Part shown: positions 50,640 to 60,217 of the stretch, one piece after another | Position numbering within the stretch: position 1 is the stretch's first letter | Layout: every line of letters begins with the position of its first letter | Source: Streptomyces corynorhini | GTDB taxonomy: Bacteria; Actinomycetota; Actinomycetes; Streptomycetales; Streptomycetaceae | Length of the DNA: 60,217 nt | NCBI RefSeq assembly: GCF_003346515.1 | Contig: NZ_QQNA01000140.1 | Span: forward strand, 1-60,217 | Direction: 5' to 3' | Position numbers and translations under genes: made by a program | Notes under the pieces: model-generated | The model's input: only the letters and a program-made list of their open reading frames with translations | Told to the model about the DNA's origin: nothing | The model's database searches: none

Positions 50640-50679
50640 TGTCAAGACTTCGTCCGGATGTAAGGACAAAATATTGACA
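50640..50679. promoter_or_regulatory. 40-bp dyad between divergent inositol genes, probable regulator site
   Basis: Left arm TGTCAAGACTTCGTCC (50640-50655) and right arm GGACAAAATATTGACA (50664-50679) are inverted with 13 of 16 matches, centre 50659.5. TTGACA at 50674-50679 is also a good -35 for iolC and its mirror a -35 for the leftward gene, so one regulator could switch both directions. No regulator gene is present nearby. Confidence 0.7.
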
Positions 50680-50858
50680 GGGCTCCGGCGAGACCAGCAA
50701 GGTGGTGTTCGGCACCGGACCCTGCCCCGGACCGGCACCCGTACCGGACCCGTGCGCGGTCCTGCCGGGCCGCTCTGCCCGGCTCCGGCTCCGGCCCCGG
50801 CTCCGGCCTGGACCCGGGTGCTGGAATGGGGCCGACCGTCGCATCCGAAGGGACACGT

Positions 50859-51944
50859 ATGCCCGTGCCGTACGACGTGATCACCATGGGCCGGATCGGC
50901 GTCGACCTCTATCCACTGCGGATCGGGGTCCCGTTGGCGCAGGTCGAGACCTTCGGCAAGTTCCTCGGCGGCTCCGCGACGAATGTCGCTGTCGCGTCCG
51001 CGAGACTGGGGCGCCGCGCCGCCGTCATCAGCCGTACCGGCCAGGACGCCTTCGGTGACTACGTCCATCAGGCGCTGCGCGAGTTCGAGGTCGACGACCG
51101 CTGGGTGACCGGCGTCGAGCGGTATCCGACCCCCGTCACCTTCTGCGAGATCTTTCCCCCGGACGACTTCCCGCTCTACTTCTACCGGCAGCCCAAGGCT
51201 CCCGACCTGGAGATCCACCCGCGTGAACTGGACTTCGACGCGATCAGGTCCGCCCGGATCTTCTGGATGACCGGTACCGGGCTCTGCGTCGACCCCAGCC
51301 GTTCCGCCACGCTCGCCGCCCTGGAGGCGCGCGCGAAATCGGGGATCACGGTCTTCGACCTCGACTGGCGCCCCATGTTCTGGCCAGAACGGCCCACCGC
51401 CGCTCCCGCCGCTCCCGCTGGTTCCGCCGCTCCCGCTGGTTCCGCCGCGCCCGCCGCCCCTGCCGCTGGTTCCGCCGCTCCCGCCGCGCCCGACACCCCC
51501 GACCCGCGCGAGCTGTACGCGCGGGCCCTGCGGCACGCCACCGTCGCCGTCGGAAACCTGGACGAGTGCGAGGTCGCCGTCGGCGAGCGCGACCCCGAGG
51601 CCGCCGCGCGGGCGCTGCTGGCCGCCGGGGTCGAGCTGGCCGTGGTCAAGCAGGGCCCCAAGGGCGTGCTCGCCCTCCACCGGGACGGCACGCGCGCCGA
51701 AGTGCCGCCCGTGCCCGTCGATGTCGTCAACGGACTGGGCGCGGGGGACGCGTTCGGCGGCGCCCTCTGCCACGGGCTGCTGGCAGGCTGGGACCTGGAG
51801 CGCCTCATGCGGTACGCCAACGCGGCGGGCGCCCTCGTCGCGGGCCGGCTCGCCTGCTCCTCCGCGATGCCGTACGACAGCGAGGTCACGGAAGTCCTCG
51901 CGGCGGGCCGCGTCCCGGAGCAGGACACCGGGAGCCTCCGGTGA
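50859..51944 (+). CDS. iolC: 5-dehydro-2-deoxygluconokinase (PfkB family)
   Basis: A 361-residue ribokinase-like enzyme that phosphorylates 2-deoxy-5-keto-gluconate in inositol breakdown. Motifs: GRIGVDLYPLRIGVPLAQVE with GGSATNVAVASARLGRRAAV, and the C-terminal anion-hole/catalytic GLGAGDAFGGALCHGLL with the base Asp. Residues about 179-215 are an Ala/Pro/Gly/Ser repeat (APAGSAAPAG units) inserted in the middle of the kinase. ATG 50859 has GAAGGGA six bases upstream. The stop overlaps the next GTG (GTGA). Confidence 0.92.
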   Translation: MPVPYDVITMGRIGVDLYPLRIGVPLAQVETFGKFLGGSATNVAVASARLGRRAAVISRTGQDAFGDYVHQALREFEVDDRWVTGVERYPTPVTFCEIFPPDDFPLYFYRQPKAPDLEIHPRELDFDAIRSARIFWMTGTGLCVDPSRSATLAALEARAKSGITVFDLDWRPMFWPERPTAAPAAPAGSAAPAGSAAPAAPAAGSAAPAAPDTPDPRELYARALRHATVAVGNLDECEVAVGERDPEAAARALLAAGVELAVVKQGPKGVLALHRDGTRAEVPPVPVDVVNGLGAGDAFGGALCHGLLAGWDLERLMRYANAAGALVAGRLACSSAMPYDSEVTEVLAAGRVPEQDTGSLR

Positions 51945-52834
51945 GCCGCGTCGACGTGACCGAGCTGGTCCGGCTCCGTACGCACCACCCCGAGGCCGTC
52001 GCCGAGGCCGCCGCCCGCCGCGTGCGACGGCCGCTGCTGCGCTCCACCGGTGGGTCCACCGGCCGGTTGATGATCATCGCCGCCGACCATCCGGCGCGCG
52101 GCGCCCTCGCCGTCGGCAACAGCCCGCTGGCCATGGCCAACCGTCACGACCTGCTGGAACGGCTCTGTCTCGCCCTGTCGCGCCCCGGCGTCGACGGCGT
52201 CCTGGCCACCGCCGACATCCTGGACGACCTGCTGCTCCTCGGCGCCCTGGAGGACCGTGTCGTCGTCGGCTCGATGAACCGCGGCGGCCTCGCCGGAGCC
52301 TCCTTCGAGCTGGACGACCGGTTCACCGGGCACCGCCCCGAAGACCTCGCCCGGCTCGGCTTCGACGCGGGCAAGCTGCTGCTCCGTATCGACTACGACG
52401 ACCCCGGCTCCCTCGACACCCTCCACACGGCGGCCCGCGCCGTCGACGCCATGGCGGAGCGCCGACTGCCCCTCTTCGTCGAGCCGTTCCTGTGCCGCCG
52501 CGTCGAGGGCCGCCTCCGTACCGACCTGAGTGCCGAAGCCGTGACGCGCTCGATCGCCGTCGCCTCGGGGCTCGGCGGTACCTCGGCGTACACCTGGCTG
52601 AAGGTTCCCGTCACCCGGGACCCCGACGACATGGCGCGGGTGATGGAGACCTCGACCCTGCCGGCCGTCCTGCTGGGCGGCGAGATCGGGGACGACCAGG
52701 AAGGCGCGTACGAGAAATGGCGCACGGCGCTGCGGCTGCCCACCGTCCAGGGGCTCGTCGTGGGCCGCTCACTGCTCTATCCGGCGGACGGGGACGTGGC
52801 CGGGGCCGTCGACACTGCGGTCGGACTCCTCTGA
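51941..52834 (+). CDS. class I aldolase-like (beta/alpha)8 protein of inositol catabolism
   Basis: A 297-residue TIM-barrel protein of the deoxyribose-phosphate-aldolase-like (Cgl0159) group. Conserved parts: RLMIIAADHPARGALAVG, VDGVLATADILDDLLLLGAL, ADHP and TWLKVPV with a candidate Schiff-base Lys, AVLLGGEIGDDQ. It probably cleaves the phosphorylated product of IolC to malonate semialdehyde and dihydroxyacetone phosphate, the job of IolJ in Bacillus. Translationally coupled to iolC by a 4-nt overlap. Confidence 0.82.
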   Translation: MSRVDVTELVRLRTHHPEAVAEAAARRVRRPLLRSTGGSTGRLMIIAADHPARGALAVGNSPLAMANRHDLLERLCLALSRPGVDGVLATADILDDLLLLGALEDRVVVGSMNRGGLAGASFELDDRFTGHRPEDLARLGFDAGKLLLRIDYDDPGSLDTLHTAARAVDAMAERRLPLFVEPFLCRRVEGRLRTDLSAEAVTRSIAVASGLGGTSAYTWLKVPVTRDPDDMARVMETSTLPAVLLGGEIGDDQEGAYEKWRTALRLPTVQGLVVGRSLLYPADGDVAGAVDTAVGLL

Positions 52835-52850
52835 AGGGTACGGAGACCTC

Positions 52851-53732
52851 ATGACAACGAAACCGTACGAGGGCCACGTGCCCGCGGGAGCCTCCGCCGC
52901 CGGGCCCTACGCGCTGGACATCGGCCCCGAACGGGCCGGCTGGTCGCACAGCGGTCTGCGCGTACTGGAACTGGCGCCGGGCGCCGCCCACTCGCTGGAC
53001 ACGGGGGACAGCGAGTGGATCGTGCTTCCGCTCACGGGTGGTTGCACCGTGCACACCCAAGGTGAATCCTTTGAACTGCAGGGCAGAGAAAGCGTTTTCG
53101 GCGGAGTCACCGACTTCGCCTATCTACCGCGCGACGCCCATGCGCAGATCGCCTCCGGTGCGGGAGGCCGTTTCGCCCTGGCAGGAGCGAAGTGCGAGCG
53201 AAAGCTCCCCGCTCGCTACGGCCCCGCGCCGGAGGTTCCCGTCGAGCTGCGGGGCGCGGGCGACTGCTCCCGGCAGGTCAACAACTTCGCCGCCGCCGGA
53301 GTCTTCGCGTGCGACCGGCTCATCGCGGTCGAGGTGCTGACGCCCGGCGGCAACTGGTCCTCCTACCCGCCGCACAAACACGACGAGGACCTCCCCGGCG
53401 TCGAGTCCGAGCTGGAGGAGATCTACTACTTCGAGGTCGAGGACGGCGGCGTCGGCTACCACCGGGTCTCGCCGTCCCGCCCCGGCGGCACGGACCTGCT
53501 CGCCGAGGTCCGAACGGGGGACACCGTCCTCATCCCGGACGGCTGGCACGGCCCGTCCATCGCCCCGCCCGGCCGCGACATGTACTACCTCAATGTGATG
53601 GCGGGCCCCGGGCGGACCCGGGAGTGGCTCATCAGCGACCACCCCGAGCACGGATGGATCAGGGACACCTGGCCCGCGCTCGGCGTCGATCCGAGACTCC
53701 CGCTGTACGGAGCGGAGGCGAGCGCACGATGA
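52851..53732 (+). CDS. iolB: 5-deoxy-glucuronate isomerase
   Basis: A 293-residue double-cupin enzyme that converts 5-deoxy-glucuronate to 2-deoxy-5-keto-gluconate. Cupin metal ligands are seen in SSYPPHKHDEDLPGVESELE and EEIYYFEVEDGGVGYH, with VLIPDGWHGPSIAPPGRDMY near the C-terminus. ATG 52851 has GGAG nearby. Its stop overlaps the iolD start (ATGA). Confidence 0.94.
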   Translation: MTTKPYEGHVPAGASAAGPYALDIGPERAGWSHSGLRVLELAPGAAHSLDTGDSEWIVLPLTGGCTVHTQGESFELQGRESVFGGVTDFAYLPRDAHAQIASGAGGRFALAGAKCERKLPARYGPAPEVPVELRGAGDCSRQVNNFAAAGVFACDRLIAVEVLTPGGNWSSYPPHKHDEDLPGVESELEEIYYFEVEDGGVGYHRVSPSRPGGTDLLAEVRTGDTVLIPDGWHGPSIAPPGRDMYYLNVMAGPGRTREWLISDHPEHGWIRDTWPALGVDPRLPLYGAEASAR

Positions 53733-55873
53733 CCACGGACCCCGACCTCACCGGCCCCGGCGCCCCCGACAACGCCGCGGACGCCCTCGGCTCCGATGCC
53801 CGCCGCCCTGATGCCCGCCGCGCCGACGGCCTCCGCCCCGCCACCCGCCGACTGACCGTCGCCCAGGCGCTGATCCGTTTCCTCTCCCGGCAGTACACGG
53901 AACGCGACGGCCACAGGCAGCGGCTCATCGCCGCCACCTGGGGCATCTTCGGGCACGGGAACGTGGCGGGCATCGGCCAGGCCCTGGTGGAGGCCGCCCC
54001 GGACATGCGGTACCTGCAAGGACGAAACGAACAGTCCATGGTCCACGCGGCCGTGGGCTACGCCCGCCAGAGCACTCGTCTCTCCGCCCACGCCGTGACC
54101 ACCTCCATCGGTCCGGGCGCCACCAACCTCGTCACCGGCGCCGCTCTCGCCACCATCAACCGCCTCCCCGTGCTGCTGCTCCCCGGCGACACCTTCGCCA
54201 CCCGCCCCGCCGATCCGGTGCTCCAGCAGCTCGAAGTCCGGTCCGCGGGGGACGTGTCCGTCAACGACGCGCTGCGGCCCGTCTCCGCGTACTTCGACCG
54301 GGTCAGCCGCCCCGAGGCCCTGATCCCGGCCGCGCTGGCGGCGATGCGGGTGCTCGGCGACCCCGCCGAGACCGGAGCCGTCACCCTCGCCCTGCCGCAG
54401 GACGTACAGGCGGAGGCGTACGACTGGCCCGAGGAGTTCTTCGCCGAGCGGATCTGGCGGGTCCGGCGGCAGGCGCCGGACCCGGACGAACTGGCGGACG
54501 CGGTACGGCTGGTACGGGCGGCGCGCCGTCCGCTGATCGTCGCGGGCGGCGGCGTCCATTACAGCGCGGCCGAGGAAGCGCTGGCCGCGTTCGCCGAGAC
54601 GACCGGTATGCCGGTCGCCTCCACGCAGGCGGGCAAGGGGTCGCTGCGCCACGACCATCCCGCCGATGTCGGCGGCATCGGCCACACCGGCAGCGCCACC
54701 GCGGACGATCTGGCCAGGACGGCGGACCTGGTGATCGGCGTCGGCACACGCTGGTCCGACTTCTCCACCGCCTCGGCCACGCTGTTCCAGAATCCGGCGG
54801 TCCGCTTCCTCAACCTCAACGTCACCGGCTTCGACGCCCACAAACTCGCCGCCCACCCCCTGGTGGCGGACGCCCGTACCGCCCTCCAGCAGCTCGCCGC
54901 GGGACTGACCGGCCATCGGGTCGATTCCGCCTACACGGCGGAGTTCCGCGAGGGCAAGGCCCGTTGGGAGGAACGAGTCCGGACCGCGTTCACCGGCAGT
55001 GCGGCAGAGCCCGCCGACGGCCGGGCCGGGGGTAGCGGGACCGGGCACGAGAAGGCCGGGAGCGGCGGGGCCGGGGACGAGAAGGCCGCCGACGTCAGGG
55101 CCGGGGACGGGAAGACCGGGGGCGGCGGCGCCGGGGATCTCGTACGGCCCGCCCAGGAACGGCGGGATGCCGTACGGCCCACCCAGGCCCAGGTCCTCGG
55201 CGTGCTCGACGGGCTCGTCACCGACGAGGACATCCTCATCAACGCCGCCGGATCGCTCCCGGGCGATCTCCACAAGCTGTGGCGGGCCCGCTCGCGCGAC
55301 CAGTACCACGTCGAATACGGCTACTCCTGCATGGGATACGAGATTCCGGCGGCCATCGGCGTCCAGCTCGCGGCGCCGGACCGGCCGGTCTGGGCGCTCG
55401 TCGGGGACGGTACGTATCTGATGAACCCCACCGAGATCGTCACGGCGGTCCAGGAGGGGCTGCCCGTCAACGTCGTGATCCTCCAGAACCACGGCTACGC
55501 CAGCATCGGCGGCCTGTCCGAGACGGTCGGCGCCGAACGCTTCGGGACGGCCTACCGGTTCCGCGCCGCCGACGCCACGTACACCGGCGCCCCGCTGCCC
55601 GTCGACCTCGCGGCCAACGCCGCCTCGCTCGGCCTGCGGACGATCCGCGCGAAGACCGTCGATGACCTGCGCGAAGCCCTGGCGGAGGCGCGCGCCCACG
55701 ACGGTCCCACATGTGTCTACGTGGAGACCGAAACGGCAGACACAGTGTCGGGCGTCCCGCCGGCCCAGGCGTGGTGGGATGTTCCCGTGGCCGAGACCGC
55801 GACGCGTACGTCCGCCGTCTCGGCCCGCGAGGAGTACGAACGGTTCGCAGCAGCCCGTCGCCGCCATCTGTGA
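53729..55873 (+). CDS. iolD: 3D-(3,5/4)-trihydroxycyclohexane-1,2-dione hydrolase
   Basis: A 714-residue thiamine-diphosphate enzyme that opens the inositol-derived ring. Conserved parts: RFLSRQYTERDGHRQRLI, GIFGHGNVAGIGQALVEA, STQAGKGSLRHDHPADVGGI, YSCMGYEIPAAIGVQL, and the ThDP motif GDGTYLMNPTEIVTA with ILQNHGYASIGGL near residue 560. Residues about 424-470 are a Gly/Ala/Lys/Asp repeat insert not expected in the family. The first 45 residues are also low complexity. Overlaps iolB by four bases. Confidence 0.94.
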   Translation: MTTDPDLTGPGAPDNAADALGSDARRPDARRADGLRPATRRLTVAQALIRFLSRQYTERDGHRQRLIAATWGIFGHGNVAGIGQALVEAAPDMRYLQGRNEQSMVHAAVGYARQSTRLSAHAVTTSIGPGATNLVTGAALATINRLPVLLLPGDTFATRPADPVLQQLEVRSAGDVSVNDALRPVSAYFDRVSRPEALIPAALAAMRVLGDPAETGAVTLALPQDVQAEAYDWPEEFFAERIWRVRRQAPDPDELADAVRLVRAARRPLIVAGGGVHYSAAEEALAAFAETTGMPVASTQAGKGSLRHDHPADVGGIGHTGSATADDLARTADLVIGVGTRWSDFSTASATLFQNPAVRFLNLNVTGFDAHKLAAHPLVADARTALQQLAAGLTGHRVDSAYTAEFREGKARWEERVRTAFTGSAAEPADGRAGGSGTGHEKAGSGGAGDEKAADVRAGDGKTGGGGAGDLVRPAQERRDAVRPTQAQVLGVLDGLVTDEDILINAAGSLPGDLHKLWRARSRDQYHVEYGYSCMGYEIPAAIGVQLAAPDRPVWALVGDGTYLMNPTEIVTAVQEGLPVNVVILQNHGYASIGGLSETVGAERFGTAYRFRAADATYTGAPLPVDLAANAASLGLRTIRAKTVDDLREALAEARAHDGPTCVYVETETADTVSGVPPAQAWWDVPVAETATRTSAVSAREEYERFAAARRRHL

Positions 55874-55886
55874 GGGAGAACGAAGA

Positions 55887-57386
<1,500 letters not shown>

Positions 57387-57419
57387 CCCGAGGACGAGAC
57401 ACCCCGGGGGAGCGCCCGA

Positions 57420-57570
57420 CTCGGCAGCGCTCCGGCACCGGCCCGGCACCACCCCCGGCAGCGCTCCGGCACCACTCCCCCCAGCAGCGCTCCGATACCA
57501 CCCCCGGCACTGGCCCGGCACCACCCCCAGCAGCGCTCCGGTACCGGATCAGCAGCGCTCCGGTACCGAT
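57420..57570. repeat. repeats of cagcgctccgg/ggcaccacccccgg after the inositol operon
   Basis: At least six copies of cagcgctccgg(c/t)a(c) alternate with ccggcaccaccccc units with no constant period. From 57571 to 57969 no gene is seen; an AT-rich stretch (57854-57876, cgttatatagatgctggat) probably belongs to the asnB promoter. Confidence 0.7.
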
Positions 57571-57969
57571 CAGCAGCGGTCCGTACGGCACATCCGCCGT
57601 ACGGGCCGCTGCGTCGTTCGTACCGGTTGGTGAAGTCTTTGCCGTTGGCCGGATCGTGGTACTCCGGCCGTCGGCCGCCCTCCGCAGGGGCTTCCCACCA
57701 CGGCGGGAGCCCCCGGCCCGGGGCTTGCCGCGGTCCGCGCCCTCTCCCTTTGCCGTCTTTGCCCCGTGCCGTCCGCAGGCCGAAACACAGAAGGCGCGTA
57801 ACCGCCGGTGTTACGGCCGCGTTGACCCTTCGCAGTCGCATGACTCACGCTCGTTATATAGATGCTGGATACAACTGATCCGGCCCGGGGCCCCGTCCTG
57901 CCATGGATCCGTCGTGGGCCATGGCCTCCGACCTGCGCTCGGTCTGGAATCGGAAGCAGGAGGACACAC

Positions 57970-59811
57970 ATGTGTGGCATCACCGGCTGGGTCTCCTTCG
58001 ACCGTGACCTGCGATCCGCCTCCAGCACATTGGATGCGATGACGGAGACGATGTCCTGCCGCGGTCCCGACGACCGCGGCACCTGGATCAGCGGCCCCGT
58101 GGCGCTCGGCCACCGTCGGCTGGCCATCATCGACCTGCCCGGCGGGCGGCAGCCGATGACGCTGGACACTCCGGAGGGCACTCTCGCGCTCGTCTACTCG
58201 GGCGAGACGTACAACTTCACCGAGCTGCGCAGGGAACTCACGGACCGGGGGCACCGGTTCACCACGAGTTCCGACACGGAGGTCGTCCTGCGCGGATACC
58301 TCCAGTGGGGCGAGGAGGTCGCGGAACGGCTGAACGGGATGTACGCCTTCGCGGTCTGGGACGGCCGGCACCAGAAGCTGGTGATGATCCGGGACCGGAT
58401 GGGCATCAAGCCGTTCTCGTACTACCCGACCCCCGACGGGGTTCTGTTCGGTTCCGAGCCCAAGGCCGTGCTCGCCAACCCGCTCGCCCGCGCGCGCGTC
58501 GGCGTCGACGGCCTGCGCGAACTGTTCGCCTTCGTCAAGACGCCCGGCCACGGGGTGTGGGACGGCATGTACGAGGTCGAACCCGGAACCGTCGTCACCG
58601 TGGACCGCTCCGGCCCGCACCGGCGCGTCTACTGGTCCCTGGAGACCCGGCCGCACACCGATGACCTGGGCACGTCGGTGGGGCGTGTCCGTACGCTCCT
58701 CGACGACATCGTGCGGCGTCAGCTGGTGGCGGACGTACCGGTCTGCACCCTCCTCTCCGGCGGGCTCGACTCCTCCGCCATGACGGCGCTGGCCGCGCGG
58801 CGGCTGGCCGAGGCCGGTGAGACCGTACGCAGCTTCTCCGTCGACTTCGCGGGCCGTACGGAGAACTTCGTCGCCGACGCGTTCCGCGCCACCCCCGACA
58901 CCCCCTTCGTGCACGATGTCGTTCGCGCCTCGGGCACGGAGCACCAGGACATCGTGCTCGACTCGGTGGCGCTGGCGGACCCCGAGGTGCGTACGAAGAT
59001 GATCAGGGCCCGCGATCTCCCCATGGGGCTGGGGGACATGGACTCCTCCCTCTACCTGCTCTTCAAGGCGATCCGGCAGCACTCCACGGTCGCGCTCTCC
59101 GGTGAGTCGGCGGACGAGGTCTTCGGCGGGTACCTCCAGTTCTTCGACGAGCGCGCGCGGAAGGCCGACACGTTCCCCTGGCTCGTCGAGTTCGAGCAGC
59201 ACTTCGGGGACGACGCGGGGGTGCTGCGGCCCGAGGTGAACCGCAGCATGGACCTGCCCGCCTTCATCCACGACAGCTACGCCACGGCCGTCGCCGGTAT
59301 CGAGCGGCTGGGCGGCGAGAGCGACTTCGAGTACCGGATGCGTACGATCTGCCATCTCCATCTGACCCGCTTCGTGCGGGTACTGCTGGACCGGAAGGAC
59401 CGCGCGAGCATGGCGGTGGGGCTGGAGGTGCGGGTGCCGTTCTGCGACCACCGGCTGGTCGAGTACGTGTACAACACCCCCTGGTCGTTCAAGTCCTTCG
59501 ACGGCAGGGAGAAGAGCCTGCTGCGGGAGGCGACGGCCGACCTCCTGCCGCGGTCGGTGTACGACCGGGTGAAGAGTCCGTACCCCTCCACCCAGGACCC
59601 CCAGTACGCGACCGCTCTCCAGGAGCAGACCAGGGAACTGCTCGCCCGCCCCACCCACCGGGTCTTCGACCTGGTGGACGCGGCCAGGATCAGGCGCATC
59701 GCGGAGTGCGACACGCCGCAGAACAGCACGGCCTCGCGGCGCGGCATGGAACGCACGCTGGACCTCGCGCTCTGGCTGGACCTGTACAACCCGGAGATCA
59801 CGCTGACGTGA
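57970..59811 (+). CDS. asnB: asparagine synthase (glutamine-hydrolysing)
   Basis: A 613-residue two-domain enzyme. ATG 57970 puts the catalytic Cys at position 2 (MCGITGWVSF), as required for the class II glutaminase domain; AGGAGG precedes the start. The synthetase domain contains the pyrophosphate loop LSGGLDSSAMTAL near residue 261 and GESADEVFGGYLQF. It makes asparagine from aspartate using glutamine and ATP; related proteins amidate other substrates in secondary metabolism, but no such cluster is here. A hairpin follows the gene. Confidence 0.93.
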   Translation: MCGITGWVSFDRDLRSASSTLDAMTETMSCRGPDDRGTWISGPVALGHRRLAIIDLPGGRQPMTLDTPEGTLALVYSGETYNFTELRRELTDRGHRFTTSSDTEVVLRGYLQWGEEVAERLNGMYAFAVWDGRHQKLVMIRDRMGIKPFSYYPTPDGVLFGSEPKAVLANPLARARVGVDGLRELFAFVKTPGHGVWDGMYEVEPGTVVTVDRSGPHRRVYWSLETRPHTDDLGTSVGRVRTLLDDIVRRQLVADVPVCTLLSGGLDSSAMTALAARRLAEAGETVRSFSVDFAGRTENFVADAFRATPDTPFVHDVVRASGTEHQDIVLDSVALADPEVRTKMIRARDLPMGLGDMDSSLYLLFKAIRQHSTVALSGESADEVFGGYLQFFDERARKADTFPWLVEFEQHFGDDAGVLRPEVNRSMDLPAFIHDSYATAVAGIERLGGESDFEYRMRTICHLHLTRFVRVLLDRKDRASMAVGLEVRVPFCDHRLVEYVYNTPWSFKSFDGREKSLLREATADLLPRSVYDRVKSPYPSTQDPQYATALQEQTRELLARPTHRVFDLVDAARIRRIAECDTPQNSTASRRGMERTLDLALWLDLYNPEITLT

Positions 59812-59880
59812 GCGAGGGCCCTCGCCCGCATCGGCAGGGGCCCGGTGCGGGCAATGGGGTGAAGCGGACCCACGGACGGG

Positions 59881-59911
59881 CCCACAGCGCGAGCCGGTCC
59901 CACGCTGTGGG
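59881..59911 (+). terminator. hairpin after asnB
   Basis: CCCACAGCG (59881-59889) pairs perfectly with CGCTGTGGG (59903-59911). It lies 70 bases after the asnB stop and just upstream of the TTTATAT promoter-like stretch of the next gene. Confidence 0.7.
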
Positions 59912-59954
59912 TGGTTTATATGACAGGGGGTCCGTACGAGAAAGGGATGACCCA

Positions 59955-60143
59955 ATGGCAGGCCACTTCGAGCTGTACCAGGACAAGTCCGGGAAGCACC
60001 GTTTCCGCCTCAAGGCGGGCAACGGCGAGATCATCGCCGTCGGCGAGGCGTACAACAGCAAGGCGTCGGCCGAGAAGGGCATCGCCTCGGTGAAGGCGAA
60101 CGCGCCGGAGGCGCCCGTGAAGGACCTGGAGACGGGGAAGTAG
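59955..60143 (+). CDS. DUF1508 (YegP-like) small protein
   Basis: A 62-residue protein with one DUF1508 unit: FELYQDKSGKHRFRLKAGNG, then GEIIAVGEAYNSKASAEKGI and SVKANAPEAPVKD. The family has a simple beta-rich fold, often doubled in other bacteria, and its function is unknown. ATG 59955 has AAGGGA seven bases upstream. A TTTATATGA stretch (59915-59923) about 30 bp further up may be the promoter. No gene is visible after it to the end of the window. Confidence 0.9.
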   Translation: MAGHFELYQDKSGKHRFRLKAGNGEIIAVGEAYNSKASAEKGIASVKANAPEAPVKDLETGK

Positions 60144-60217
60144 CGGCCCCGCCCGCGAAAGCCTGCCCCCCGGCCGCCTGTCACCCCGCCACCTGACCGC
60201 TTCGCCCCGCCCCGGCC

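Noticed and set aside
57540..57969. Riboswitch or T-box upstream of asnB
   Set aside because: No conserved leader elements or specifier/antiterminator structure could be recognised; only an AT-rich promoter-like stretch.

Overview
The window is chromosomal DNA of a Streptomyces or a very close relative. The evidence is very high G+C with G/C at almost every third codon position, frequent GTG starts, 4-nt ATGA/GTGA gene overlaps, several apparently leaderless transcripts, and actinobacterial regulators (iron box, CsoR-like box, TetR, LacI and PucR proteins). From memory, the core gene order resembles the S. coelicolor SCO2780 to SCO27xx interval with extra genes inserted. No rRNA, tRNA or CRISPR array was seen.

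Layout. (1) 1-670: an iron-box promoter drives a leftward two-gene operon that runs off the window. (2) 742-7719: a leucine/branched acyl-CoA degradation operon (methylcrotonyl-CoA carboxylase beta and alpha, HMG-CoA lyase, acyl-CoA dehydrogenase) faces a divergent, probably leaderless TetR gene. Two matched palindromes lie between them. (3) 7771-11590: peroxiredoxin, a putative phosphatase, and a thioesterase/acyl-CoA dehydrogenase pair. (4) 11558-12246: a decayed fragment that looks like the C-terminus of a polymorphic toxin, coupled by ATGA to a small S1-like gene. (5) 12288-18523: a PucR regulator divergent from a sodium/solute symporter, an agmatinase-family ureohydrolase and a thiamine-diphosphate enzyme. 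(6) 18849-30400: a beta-lactamase-fold hydrolase, a fused asymmetric ABC exporter, a small exported protein, an S37 peptidase, a Tat-exported GH3 hexosaminidase, and a LysR/EamA pair. (7) 30698-37145: sugar genes, namely a TIM-barrel isomerase coupled to a MarR-GNAT protein, and a LacI regulator divergent from an oxidoreductase, DUF993 and isomerase operon. (8) 37298-41705: an accessory block of six genes (zinc finger, DUF6192, RacP-like, IS5-type transposase, SDR, MerR) closely bracketed by an exact 18-bp inverted repeat. (9) 41986-45670: RecD-like helicase and citrate synthase, followed by a terminator and two look-alike hairpins. (10) 46123-49627: a copper chaperone with a CsoR-type box, and a TetR/MMPL exporter pair with a large operator dyad. 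(11) 49697-57386: myo-inositol catabolism (IolE/I-like, IolC, aldolase, IolB, IolD, IolA) around a 40-bp dyad. (12) 57970-60143: asparagine synthetase and a DUF1508 protein.

The window is mostly central and peripheral catabolism (leucine, fatty acyl-CoA, inositol, aminosugar, guanidino compound, uncharacterised sugar), with each module next to its own regulator. An unusual overall trait is the number of in-frame low-complexity insertions in otherwise conserved proteins (carboxylase alpha, TetR, PucR, ABC exporter, MarR-GNAT, IolC, IolD, MMPL) and of short tandem repeats between genes.
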